From Planktomarina sp. (GTDB lineage: Bacteria > Pseudomonadota > Alphaproteobacteria > Rhodobacterales > Rhodobacteraceae): 61,945 bases of DNA. The notes below the pieces were generated by a model. The model ran no database searches, had not been told where the DNA came from, and worked only from the letters and a program-made list of their open reading frames with translations. Positions 17,726 through 25,571 of the stretch are shown piece by piece; the first letter of the stretch is position 1; each line of letters opens with the position of its first letter. A program made the position numbers and the translations under genes. Location of the stretch: positions 1 through 61,945 of the forward strand of contig JAFMEA010000006.1 of NCBI GenBank assembly GCA_017856985.1, written 5' to 3'.

Positions 17726-18456
17726 CACAAGATGGTTTTTTGGGTGGTAAATTGCTACTTAACCAGCCAAAAGTTGGCTATCGGGCTGGTATTGATCCAG
17801 TATTGTTGGCTGCATCCTGCCCCGCGCAACCTGGTGACCTCATACTAGAGTTGGGATGTGGAGTTGGAGTTGCAAGCTTATGCTTGGCAGCTCGGATCCC
17901 TGGATTAAAGCTGCATGGGGTAGAAATTCTTTCTGAATATGCTGAGCTTGCTCGGGCAAATGCTTTGCAGAATAATTGTCAATTTGACGTTGAGATAGGC
18001 AGTGTGTCCTCCCAGCCAACCCCATTTTACAATTTACAATTTCACCATGTCATAATGAACCCACCATATTTTGTAGCAGGTTCTTCTCCTGCATCTCCTG
18101 AGCGTGGACGGGCATCTGGAAAGATAGAGCAAACGCCACTTTCTCATTGGTTTTCCACAGCTGCAAAGCGCCTGAGACCCAAAGGGTATCTTACTCTCAT
18201 TCAAAGAGTCGAGCGCTTGCCAGATGTATTGGCTGCACTTAAAGGCCGCCTTGGCTCCATCTTGGTACAGCCATTGGCTCCACATGATGACAGTCCAGCA
18301 CATTTGGTTTTGATTAAAGCGCGCAAATCTGGACGGGCAGATTTTCGACTTTTGCCAACAAAAACTTTGCACCTCAATAAAAAGAATAAATCAGAGTATA
18401 AACCAGAAATTGCTGCCATATTGCGCGACGGTAGACAATTAACATGGAATTCCTGA
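17716..18456 (+). CDS. TrmN6-type tRNA1(Val) adenine-N6 methyltransferase family protein
   Basis: 246 residues starting at GTG 17716, inside the end of the DUF2007 gene. SAM-binding motif ELGCGVG at residues 45-51 and the N6-adenine methyltransferase motif NPPY at 115-118. The opening block TQDGFLGGKLLLNQPKVGYRAGIDPVLLAA is typical of the YfiC/TrmN6 family, which modifies A37 of tRNA(Val). Substrate in this organism is inferred from family. A strong hairpin (TTGAGCAA, loop TCTT, TTGCTCAA) follows directly after the stop at 18460-18479. Confidence 0.85.
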   Translation: MDITQDGFLGGKLLLNQPKVGYRAGIDPVLLAASCPAQPGDLILELGCGVGVASLCLAARIPGLKLHGVEILSEYAELARANALQNNCQFDVEIGSVSSQPTPFYNLQFHHVIMNPPYFVAGSSPASPERGRASGKIEQTPLSHWFSTAAKRLRPKGYLTLIQRVERLPDVLAALKGRLGSILVQPLAPHDDSPAHLVLIKARKSGRADFRLLPTKTLHLNKKNKSEYKPEIAAILRDGRQLTWNS

Positions 18457-18459
18457 GAG

Positions 18460-18479
18460 TTGAGCAATCTTTTGCTCAA
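18460..18479 (+). terminator. Hairpin after methyltransferase gene (possible terminator)
   Basis: An 8-bp perfect stem TTGAGCAA/TTGCTCAA with a four-base TCTT loop, four bases beyond the TGA of the methyltransferase gene. It lacks a U-tract, so it may be an mRNA 3' stabiliser rather than an intrinsic terminator. Confidence 0.4.
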
Positions 18480-18501
18480 ACTACCGCAATACTACATCTT
18501 G

Positions 18502-18529
18502 TTGAATCCATGTCGTGACATACTATAAA
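18502..18529 (+). promoter_or_regulatory. Candidate promoter of the YdcH gene with embedded palindrome
   Basis: TTGAAT (18502-18507), 16-base spacer, TATAAA (18524-18529). The spacer contains ATGTC-GT-GACAT (18510-18521), a perfect 5-bp inverted repeat placed where a bound repressor would block polymerase. The ydcH ATG is 45 bases downstream of the -10. Confidence 0.45.
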
Positions 18530-18573
18530 ATTTGTGCTGCAATTAGGTATAAAGCAAATTGAGAGGAGGAAAT

Positions 18574-18741
18574 ATGAACATTAATTCCAGAATCGCTGTG
18601 TTGCAACGAAAACACGTTAGCCTTGCTCAAGAAGTAGAAACGGCTCAGAAATCACCTAGTGCTGATCATTTAAGAGTCACAAAAATGAAAAAAGAAAAGT
18701 TACTTTTAAAAGAAGAAATTTTTCGTTTATCAAGTCCCTAA
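18574..18741 (+). CDS. YdcH family (DUF465) small coiled-coil protein
   Basis: 55 residues from ATG 18574, which has an excellent GAGGAGG ribosome site 5-6 bases upstream. The protein is a short helical hairpin rich in charged residues (RIAVLQRKHVSLAQEVE... KMKKEKLLLKEEIFRL), the pattern of DUF465/YdcH. Function unknown; members are small cytoplasmic proteins. Strong ribosome site and its own promoter suggest high expression. Confidence 0.82.
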   Translation: MNINSRIAVLQRKHVSLAQEVETAQKSPSADHLRVTKMKKEKLLLKEEIFRLSSP

Positions 18742-18798
18742 TGGCCTAGCTTAAAAAATTAGGGAAACAGTAAGCCGCCCGACAAGTGGCTAGGCCAT
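18736..18798. repeat. Overlapping, mutually exclusive inverted repeats between convergent genes
   Basis: Outer pair: ATGGCCTAGC (18741-18750) with GCTAGGCCAT (18789-18798), 10 bp perfect. Competing pair: CCCTAAT (18736-18742) with ATTAGGG (18758-18764), 7 bp perfect. They share bases 18741-18742, so full pairing of one weakens the other. Lies between the ends of ydcH (+) and phaB (-). Could be a two-way terminator, though no U-tract is present. Confidence 0.5.
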
Positions 18799-18817
18799 AT
18801 GGGAGGACACATTATTC

Positions 18818-19540
18818 TTATACCATATACTGGCCACCATTCGCCGTGAGGGTTGCACCAGTAATAAAACTGGCCTCGTCCGAGGCTAAGAATACAACGC
18901 AGCGAGCTATCTCATTTGCGTCCCCGAGACGACCTACTGGGATTTGCGCGACTATGCTGTCTCTTACTTTTTCAGGTACTGCCATAACCATTTCAGTTGC
19001 AATGTAACCTGGGCATACTACGTTCACAGTAATCCCAGCTCTTGCGCCTTCTTGCGCTAAGGCCTTTGTAAATCCTATGTCGCCAGCTTTAGCAGCCGAG
19101 TAATTAGCCTGCGCAAACTGACCTTTTTGGCCGTTTATTGATGAAATATTTATAATCCGTCCAAATTTTCGATCACGCATGCCTGGCCAGATAGGATGCG
19201 TCATGTTGAATACGCCGTCGAGGTTCGTCCGCATCACATCAGTCCATTGATCGCGTGTCATTTTATGAAATGGAGCATCGCGAGTAATACCTGCATTATT
19301 TACAAGCACATCAATAAAGCCTAATTCGGATTCAACTTTAGAAATTCCTGAAATACATGCGTCGTAGTTAGAAACATCCCACTTGTAGGTTTTAATCCCA
19401 GTTTCTTCGGTAAATGCCGCTGCCTTTTGGTCATTGCTTGAGTAGGTTGCGGCCACCGTATAGCCGTCCGCCGTAAGTGCTTTGGAGACCGCCGCGCCGA
19501 TGCCTCGGGATCCTCCAGTTACAAGGGCAATACGAGACAT
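18818..19540 (-). CDS. phaB: Acetoacetyl-CoA reductase PhaB
   Basis: 240 residues, NADPH-dependent short-chain dehydrogenase that reduces acetoacetyl-CoA to (R)-3-hydroxybutyryl-CoA. TGGSRGIG is at residues 8-15, NNAG at 81-84, and the catalytic Ser134, Tyr147 and Lys151 are all present (NYSAAK). C-terminal block TGATLTANGGQYM is typical. AGGAG precedes the ATG. It follows phaA by 146 bases on the same strand. Its product feeds poly-hydroxybutyrate or crotonyl-CoA for the ethylmalonyl-CoA pathway; no phaC is in the window. Confidence 0.96.
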   Translation of the reverse strand: MSRIALVTGGSRGIGAAVSKALTADGYTVAATYSSNDQKAAAFTEETGIKTYKWDVSNYDACISGISKVESELGFIDVLVNNAGITRDAPFHKMTRDQWTDVMRTNLDGVFNMTHPIWPGMRDRKFGRIINISSINGQKGQFAQANYSAAKAGDIGFTKALAQEGARAGITVNVVCPGYIATEMVMAVPEKVRDSIVAQIPVGRLGDANEIARCVVFLASDEASFITGATLTANGGQYMV

Positions 19541-19686
19541 AATTCACTCCTACTAACAGATTTAATACGCAATATAATTACATTAAAAGATAATAATAAG
19601 CAACTATATTTTGCAGTGAGCAGAAAAATATTTTATTAATTTATCCTTTAATTAAATTTAATTTTTCAGGTAGAAGGAATAATTTT

Positions 19687-20865
19687 CTAGGGGCGTTCAA
19701 TGCACATCGCCACGCCCATTCCACCACCAATGCATAAAGTGGCAAGACCCCGCTTTGCGTCACGTTTTTTCATCTCAAATAATAAGGTATTTAAAATTCG
19801 ACAGCCAGAAGCACCAATTGGATGCCCAATGGCTATCGCGCCTCCATTCACATTCACTATGTTAGGGTCCCAGCCCATATCTTTATTCACTGCACAGGCT
19901 TGGGCGGCAAAAGCTTCATTTGCCTCTACTAAATCCAAATCGTTAACTGACCAACCAGCTTTATCTAGTGCTTTTTTGCTTGCATAAATTGGCCCAGCAC
20001 CCATTATTGACGGGTCAAGCCCGGCAGTTGCGTAGCTGGCTATTCTAGCCAATGGCTCAAGCCCACGTTTCTCAGCAGAATGGGCTGTCATCAGTAATAC
20101 AGCCGCAGCTCCATCGTTCAGGCCTGATGCATTGGCTGCTGTCACTGAACCACCATCACGTAAAAACGCTGGCCGCATCTTCTGCATTACCTCAATTGTA
20201 GCATTGTGACGAATATATTCGTCAGCATCAACAATGGTTTCGCCATTTCGAGTTTTTACTGAATAGCCAATTATTTCTTCAAAAAACTTTCCTGCCTTTT
20301 GCGCTGCCTCAGCTTTATTTTGACTTTCTAAAGCAAATTGATCTTGCTCTTCACGGCTAATTTTCCACTTTTTAGCCACGTTCTCAGCCGTCTGGCCCAT
20401 ATGATAGTCATTGAATGCATCCCAAAGCCCATCCTTGATCATACTATCGATGTATTTAACGTCACCCATTTTGGTACCGCTGCGAAGTTGTGAAACATGG
20501 GGGGATAGGGTCATATTTTCTTGTCCACCAGCGGCCACAATATTTGCGTCTCCCAGTTGAATATGTTGCGCGCCCAAGGCTACTGCACGAAGTCCTGAAC
20601 CACAGACCTGATTTATACTCCAAGCCGCTGATTGTACAGAAAATCCAGCGTTTACATGAGCTTGCCTAGCTGGGTTTTGCCCTTGGCCTGCTGTTAATAC
20701 TTGGCCTAATATTGTTTCATCGACTTCGGACTTGTCAATTTTGGCGCGTTCCACGACCGCTTGCAGAACTGCTGTGCCAAGGTCGTGCGCTGGGGTATTT
20801 GCGAATGCCCCACCAAAACTTCCAACAGCTGTGCGTGCTGCTGATGCAATAACAATATTGGTCAT
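19687..20865 (-). CDS. phaA: Acetyl-CoA C-acetyltransferase PhaA
   Basis: 392 residues. Thiolase joining two acetyl-CoA into acetoacetyl-CoA. Catalytic C88 (VCGSG), H348 (GHPIGASG) and C378 (CIGGGMG) are all in the canonical positions for the biosynthetic thiolase. ATG 20865 is preceded by AAAGGAG. Upstream gene of phaB, probably the same transcript although the 146-base gap could hold another promoter. Confidence 0.97.
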   Translation of the reverse strand: MTNIVIASAARTAVGSFGGAFANTPAHDLGTAVLQAVVERAKIDKSEVDETILGQVLTAGQGQNPARQAHVNAGFSVQSAAWSINQVCGSGLRAVALGAQHIQLGDANIVAAGGQENMTLSPHVSQLRSGTKMGDVKYIDSMIKDGLWDAFNDYHMGQTAENVAKKWKISREEQDQFALESQNKAEAAQKAGKFFEEIIGYSVKTRNGETIVDADEYIRHNATIEVMQKMRPAFLRDGGSVTAANASGLNDGAAAVLLMTAHSAEKRGLEPLARIASYATAGLDPSIMGAGPIYASKKALDKAGWSVNDLDLVEANEAFAAQACAVNKDMGWDPNIVNVNGGAIAIGHPIGASGCRILNTLLFEMKKRDAKRGLATLCIGGGMGVAMCIERP

Positions 20866-21072
20866 CAAAACTCTCCTTTGGTATCATTTTATCTTGGGCG
20901 CGAGGATTTATTCTAAGTGATCAGGCAGTCTTTAACCAAGCCCTTGGTGAGAGATATAAACGATAATCTGAATACGCAAGCTATCCTGAATGGTTACTTC
21001 GTATCAGCTTAATATTTTTAAAAATAATATTTTGTTTGATTTATGTATTTGGGACTAAGACATAGAGATAAA

Positions 21073-21089
21073 TTTAACTGGAAGTTAAA
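21073..21089. promoter_or_regulatory. 7-bp perfect inverted repeat upstream of tag
   Basis: TTTAACT (21073-21079), spacer GGA, AGTTAAA (21083-21089), about 70 bases before the tag start codon. The position fits an operator. The same intergenic region has a 12-base palindrome ATTTTTAAAAAT near 21013. The protein that would bind is unknown. Confidence 0.35.
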
Positions 21090-21157
21090 CTAGCATTTGG
21101 GCTTTGATTGCGATTCTGTAGGGAATGCTTATTGAATGCAAAAAGTAGGAAACTAAA

Positions 21158-21739
21158 ATGGAACGCTGCAGTTGGGTTGGGTCAGATCAAATATATTTAG
21201 ATTATCATGACACAGAGTGGGGCGTACCTGAGTATGACAGTCGCGCCTTGTGGGAAAAATTGATGTTAGACGGTTTTCAGGCTGGCCTAAGTTGGATTAC
21301 AATTTTAAAAAAACGGGATGCCTTTCGGCGAGCGTTTGCAGGATTTGATCCGAAGATTATAGCGCAATGGAGTTCAGCGGAGGTAGATATTTTATTACAC
21401 AACTCTGATATTGTTCGACACCGCGGTAAAATTGAAGCGACTATTGGTAACGCACAAGCTTACCTAAGGCTTGAAGGTAATATGCCATTTAGCGACCGAA
21501 TATGGGGCTATGTCGGTGGTGTGCCGATAAATGCTGGTTACACAAGTCGTAACCAGGTTCCCACACAATCACTCTTAAGCTTGAAGATCTCAAATGATTT
21601 GAAGAAATCTGGGTTTAAATTCTGTGGCCCCACAATAGTTTATGCTTGGATGGAAGCCTGTGGGTTACTGAACAACCACACATTGAGTTGCCATTGCCAC
21701 CAAAAAGTAGCTAACGGGTCTAGATATGGAAAAACCTAA
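21158..21739 (+). CDS. tag: DNA-3-methyladenine glycosylase I
   Basis: 193 residues. Removes 3-methyladenine from alkylated DNA. The N-terminal CSWVG with Cys4, the YHDTEWGVP block, LMLDGFQAGLSWITILKKR and the C-terminal zinc ligands in NNHTLSCHCHQ (His, Cys) match the Tag family. The ORF converges on the TlpA-like gene with a 4-base overlap at the stops. Confidence 0.96.
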   Translation: MERCSWVGSDQIYLDYHDTEWGVPEYDSRALWEKLMLDGFQAGLSWITILKKRDAFRRAFAGFDPKIIAQWSSAEVDILLHNSDIVRHRGKIEATIGNAQAYLRLEGNMPFSDRIWGYVGGVPINAGYTSRNQVPTQSLLSLKISNDLKKSGFKFCGPTIVYAWMEACGLLNNHTLSCHCHQKVANGSRYGKT

Positions 21740-22281
21740 TTTGCAATAATTGTTTTTATAATGGCGATTGCGCTGTCGCTATTCCAATCGGCATCGCCGA
21801 GCATACGTGCTACTTCATGACCACCTCTATCTATTATAATACTTGCGGGCAGCCCCAAGAGACCCATAGCACGTGCAAGTGACTGTTGTGGATCACGATC
21901 AAGAGGTAGGTTATTGATCCCTATTTGGTCGAAAAATAATTGCATTTTAACTGGGTCATTACGCCCAGTGGCGATAGTCAACACTTCAAAATCATCTCCA
22001 CCTAGTAAGCGCTGTAGCTCAGACAATTGGGGCATTTCTTTCCGGCAAGGAGCGCACCAAGTTGCCCAAAAGTTAAGTAAAACAATCTTCCCTTCTAGAC
22101 TTGATAACAAGGCTACATCACCGTTTTCTTTTATGAATTCGGTTTGTGGGATTGATTTGCTAATTGTATGAAACTGAAGTTTTCTCATATCTCCAATTTT
22201 TAATGCCTCTAGTTTTGACGTATCCGCATTTGCAGTGGAGACGATGGCCGTATAAAGAGCAGCAATAAGTAAGACGCGCAT
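21736..22281 (-). CDS. TlpA family thiol:disulfide reductase
   Basis: 181 residues. Signal peptide or N-terminal anchor ([19 protein letters not shown], residues 1-19) then a thioredoxin fold with the active site WCAPC (C76, C79). The block [18 protein letters not shown] is typical of TlpA/ResA proteins that keep periplasmic thiols reduced, for example for cytochrome c or oxidase assembly. A cis-Pro is visible in [12 protein letters not shown]. Its start is only 24 bases from the divergent argH start, so the promoters must overlap coding DNA. Confidence 0.92.
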   Translation of the reverse strand: MRVLLIAALYTAIVSTANADTSKLEALKIGDMRKLQFHTISKSIPQTEFIKENGDVALLSSLEGKIVLLNFWATWCAPCRKEMPQLSELQRLLGGDDFEVLTIATGRNDPVKMQLFFDQIGINNLPLDRDPQQSLARAMGLLGLPASIIIDRGGHEVARMLGDADWNSDSAIAIIKTIIAN

Positions 22282-22305
22282 GAAACACTCCCAAAGGGTT
22301 CAACC

Positions 22306-23694
22306 ATGACTAAATCCCAAAATAAAATGTGGGGCGGACGCTTCACTGCTGGACCGGATGCAATTATGGAAGCCATTAATGCTTCGATTGCATTTGATCA
22401 GCGTCTAGCGGCACAAGATATTCAGGGCAGCCGTGCGCACGCCGCCATGTTAGGGGCAGTCGGTATAATATCAGATAGTGACTGCGCGGCCATTCGTGAA
22501 GGGCTTGATACTATATTGTTGGAAATTGAAAATGGAAAATTTCCGTTTCGAGTGGAATTTGAAGATATTCACATGAACGTTGAGGCACGCCTTGCTGAGC
22601 TGATTGGTGAAGCTTCTGGGCGTTTGCATACGGGTCGAAGTCGCAATGACCAAGTTGCAACTGACTTTCGTTTGTGGGTACGGGACCAAACAGATGTCGC
22701 TATTTTGGGCCTTGAGGCGCTTATGTCTGCATTCTTGGCTCAAGCTAAGTTAGGCACTGATTGGATAATGCCTGGCTTTACGCATCTACAAAATGCTCAG
22801 CCTGTCACATGGGGCCACCATATGATGGCTTACGTTGAAATGTTAGCAAGGGATAAATCTCGTTTTGAAGATGCAAGACGGCGAATGAACGAAAGTCCAC
22901 TTGGGGCAGTGGCACTTGCTGGCACATCTTTTCCAATAGACCGCGACATGACGGCGAAAGAGTTGGGCTTTGATTGTCCCACTGCAAACTCATTAGATAG
23001 TGTGTCTGATCGTGATTTTGCGCTCGAGTTTCTTAGCTGTGCCAGCATTTGTGCAATGCACTTAAGTCGTTTTTCTGAAGAGTTGGTCATATGGTCTTCT
23101 GCTCAGTTTCGATTTGTTACACTCTCAGATAAATTTTCGACAGGTTCGTCAATAATGCCGCAAAAGAAAAACCCAGATGCGGCTGAACTGATACGTGCTA
23201 AAATTGGTCGGATATTTGGAGCTAATGTGGCCCTCATGCTTGTAATGAAGGGGCTTCCGCTGACGTATTCAAAAGATATGCAGGAAGACAAAGAGCAGGT
23301 ATTTGACGCCGCTGATAACCTAATGCTCGCCCTTGCTGCGATGGAGGGTATGGTTGGTGATATGACGGCAAACTGCAATAATTTGCGGATAGCTGCGGCA
23401 TCAGGCTTCTCCACGGCTACTGATCTAGCAGACTGGTTGGTAAGATCACTTGATATGCCCTTCAGGGATGCACATCAGGTTACAGGAACCTTAGTTGCAT
23501 TGGCTGAAACAGAAAAGTGCGATCTTCCAGATTTGACATTGGATCAAATGCAATCTGTTCACTCTGAGATTACAAATGAAATTTATGATATATTAGGCGT
23601 AGAAAACTCTGTGGCTTCACGAATGTCTTACGGTGGGACTGCACCTGAGCAAGTTCGTTCACAAATTGCGCGTTGGGAGGCAACTTTGGAATGA
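22306..23694 (+). CDS. argH: Argininosuccinate lyase
   Basis: 462 residues. Last step of arginine synthesis, splitting argininosuccinate into arginine and fumarate. Opens with [22 protein letters not shown]; conserved blocks [13 protein letters not shown] and the family signature [12 protein letters not shown] (about residues 281-292) are intact. The stop overlaps the start of the small lipoprotein gene (ATGA), indicating coupled translation. Confidence 0.98.
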   Translation: MTKSQNKMWGGRFTAGPDAIMEAINASIAFDQRLAAQDIQGSRAHAAMLGAVGIISDSDCAAIREGLDTILLEIENGKFPFRVEFEDIHMNVEARLAELIGEASGRLHTGRSRNDQVATDFRLWVRDQTDVAILGLEALMSAFLAQAKLGTDWIMPGFTHLQNAQPVTWGHHMMAYVEMLARDKSRFEDARRRMNESPLGAVALAGTSFPIDRDMTAKELGFDCPTANSLDSVSDRDFALEFLSCASICAMHLSRFSEELVIWSSAQFRFVTLSDKFSTGSSIMPQKKNPDAAELIRAKIGRIFGANVALMLVMKGLPLTYSKDMQEDKEQVFDAADNLMLALAAMEGMVGDMTANCNNLRIAAASGFSTATDLADWLVRSLDMPFRDAHQVTGTLVALAETEKCDLPDLTLDQMQSVHSEITNEIYDILGVENSVASRMSYGGTAPEQVRSQIARWEATLE

Positions 23695-23801
23695 AATACT
23701 TTGTTTGTATAATGGTTTTTGCTATCGCTGCCTGTGGTGCAGACGGTCTGCCCAAAAAACCTTCTGCTGAGAAACATAACTCCACTTTGGAAAAAGACTG
23801 A
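23691..23801 (+). CDS. Small lipoprotein, LptM (YifL)-like
   Basis: 36 residues, ATG 23691 to TGA 23801. A short signal peptide ends in a lipobox (AIAAC, with C15 as the lipidated residue), followed by [10 protein letters not shown], which resembles the CGxxGPLYxP start of LptM/YifL lipoproteins. In E. coli LptM assists maturation of the LPS transport translocon LptD/E. The ATGA overlap with argH and the position before lysA fit the arrangement I know for other alphaproteobacteria. Function here is by similarity to a very short motif. Confidence 0.72.
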   Translation: MKYFVCIMVFAIAACGADGLPKKPSAEKHNSTLEKD

Positions 23802-23813
23802 GGAAATAAGCTG

Positions 23814-24125
23814 ATGCGGATTGTTTACCTAGCTTTAGCATTATGGGGTGCCGTGCACCCAATGTGGTACTTTATACGATGGCTTCGGGCGGAAAGTTGG
23901 GATTTGATGTTGATGGTAGATGCATGGAATGCAAATGCTGCTAGCACTGGTTTGGTTTGGGACCTAACAATAGCTGCAACGGCGCTAACTTTATGGATTA
24001 TACACGAAGTCTATAGAAGTCGCCAATATTGGCACTCAATAGCTATTTTAGCAACTTTTGGGATAGGTGTTAGCTGTGGTTTGCCGCTGTATCTATTTTT
24101 GCGCAGTCAAATAAGTAAAAGTTAG
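23814..24125 (+). CDS. DUF2834 domain-containing membrane protein
   Basis: 103 residues with three predicted membrane segments (about 3-22, 47-67, 73-95). The pattern YLALALWGAVHPMWYFIRWL with a later Asn-Ala-Asn region and the last two helices matches DUF2834. Function unknown. Twelve bases after the lipoprotein gene, with AGGAAATAAGCTG before the ATG, so part of the argH operon. Confidence 0.75.
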   Translation: MRIVYLALALWGAVHPMWYFIRWLRAESWDLMLMVDAWNANAASTGLVWDLTIAATALTLWIIHEVYRSRQYWHSIAILATFGIGVSCGLPLYLFLRSQISKS

Positions 24126-24159
24126 GTTTTTTTCTTTTATTTAAATTGAAGCTCTCAAG

Positions 24160-24186
24160 CAGTTTTTGGAATACATATAAAAACTG
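24160..24186. promoter_or_regulatory. 8-bp perfect inverted repeat upstream of lysA
   Basis: CAGTTTTT (24160-24167), 11-base spacer, AAAAACTG (24179-24186). It lies about 37 bases after the DUF2834 stop and 96 bases before lysA. Could be a weak terminator for the upstream genes or an operator for lysA. Confidence 0.35.
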
Positions 24187-24281
24187 ATACTCTTTGTCGC
24201 TTTATACGAAATTCTTAAGCAAAAGCGTTGTGTGATTTTCTTGGCGTGATATGCCATTTAGTAATCTCAAAGGTTTAGTTA

Positions 24282-25547
24282 ATGGATCACTTTACTTATC
24301 GCGATGGTATAATGTACGCCGAAGATGTTCCAATTCCAGAAATTGCGACGTCCGTTGGTACGCCCTTTTATCTTTATTCATCTGCAGCATTGCTGCACCA
24401 ATTTAAACTTTTTGATGCCGCATTGGCGAGTATGGATCATCAAGTTTTCTATGCAATGAAAGCAGCTTCCAACCAAGCGATATTGACACTTCTGGCTGAT
24501 GCAGGTGCTGGCATGGATGTGGTATCTGGTGGGGAATACGCCAGAGCCCGCAGGGCGGGTGTGCCTGGCGAGCTCATTGTTTTCTCAGGGGTAGGAAAGA
24601 CCCGTGCAGAGATGGAAATTGCATTAAGTGGTGGAATTCGGCAATTCAATGTTGAAAGCGAACCTGAAATGCAGTTGCTGTCAGAAGTTGCCATGAAGAT
24701 GGGCCAGGTTGCACCAGTTACAATTCGAATTAACCCGAATGTAGACGCAAAGACGCACTCTAAGATTTCTACAGGTAAAAAAGAAGATAAATTTGGCATC
24801 CCTATTTTGAGAGCGCGTGAGGTGTTTGCAATGGCTGCAGATTTGCCAGGATTAAAGGTTGTTGGGATAGATGTGCACATAGGATCACAGCTGACTGAGC
24901 TTGAGCCTTATGGGCTCGCTTATGAGATGGTTGCAGAGCTGACTAAGGTTTTGCGTGCAGATGGACATGAGATAACTCGGCTTGACTTGGGCGGTGGGCT
25001 CGGGATTACCTATAAAAATATTAATGATACTCCACCAACACCTGAAGAATATGCTGCGTTAGTTTGTGAGAAAGTTGGTCATCTGGGTTGCCAAATTGAA
25101 ATCGAACCTGGCCGTTTCATAGTTGGAAATGCTGGTATTTTGGTTAGTGAAGTCATTTATGTTAAATCAGGAGAGGATCGCAATTTTCTTATTGTAGATG
25201 GAGCTATGAACGACTTGATACGACCTGCAATGTACGGTGCCTACCATGAAATTGTGCCTGTTGAGCAACCTTTAGATCAGATAAATTATGAAAATTATGA
25301 TGTTGTAGGACCTGTTTGTGAAAGTGGAGATACGTTTGCAAAGGGCCGAGCATTGCCAAGCATGCTAGCTGGCGATCTTGTCGCTTTTCGTAGTGCGGGA
25401 GCATATGGCGCGGTTATGGCAAGTGAATACAATTCGCGCCCACTTGTTCCTGAGGTCATGGTGAGGGGTGACCAATTTTCGGTTATTCGTGAAAGGCCAA
25501 GCTTAGACGAAATGATTAACCGCGACATCCTTCCGAAATGGCATTAG
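24282..25547 (+). CDS. lysA: Diaminopimelate decarboxylase
   Basis: 421 residues. PLP enzyme that makes L-lysine from meso-diaminopimelate. K60 in FYAMKAASN binds PLP; GGGLGITY is the phosphate-binding glycine stretch, and CESGDTFAKGR contains the active-site Cys from the partner subunit. Leads into the TIGR02302 gene 24 bases later. Confidence 0.97.
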   Translation: MDHFTYRDGIMYAEDVPIPEIATSVGTPFYLYSSAALLHQFKLFDAALASMDHQVFYAMKAASNQAILTLLADAGAGMDVVSGGEYARARRAGVPGELIVFSGVGKTRAEMEIALSGGIRQFNVESEPEMQLLSEVAMKMGQVAPVTIRINPNVDAKTHSKISTGKKEDKFGIPILRAREVFAMAADLPGLKVVGIDVHIGSQLTELEPYGLAYEMVAELTKVLRADGHEITRLDLGGGLGITYKNINDTPPTPEEYAALVCEKVGHLGCQIEIEPGRFIVGNAGILVSEVIYVKSGEDRNFLIVDGAMNDLIRPAMYGAYHEIVPVEQPLDQINYENYDVVGPVCESGDTFAKGRALPSMLAGDLVAFRSAGAYGAVMASEYNSRPLVPEVMVRGDQFSVIRERPSLDEMINRDILPKWH

Positions 25548-25571
25548 ATTGGCAGCTCCAAAAAGATTTGA

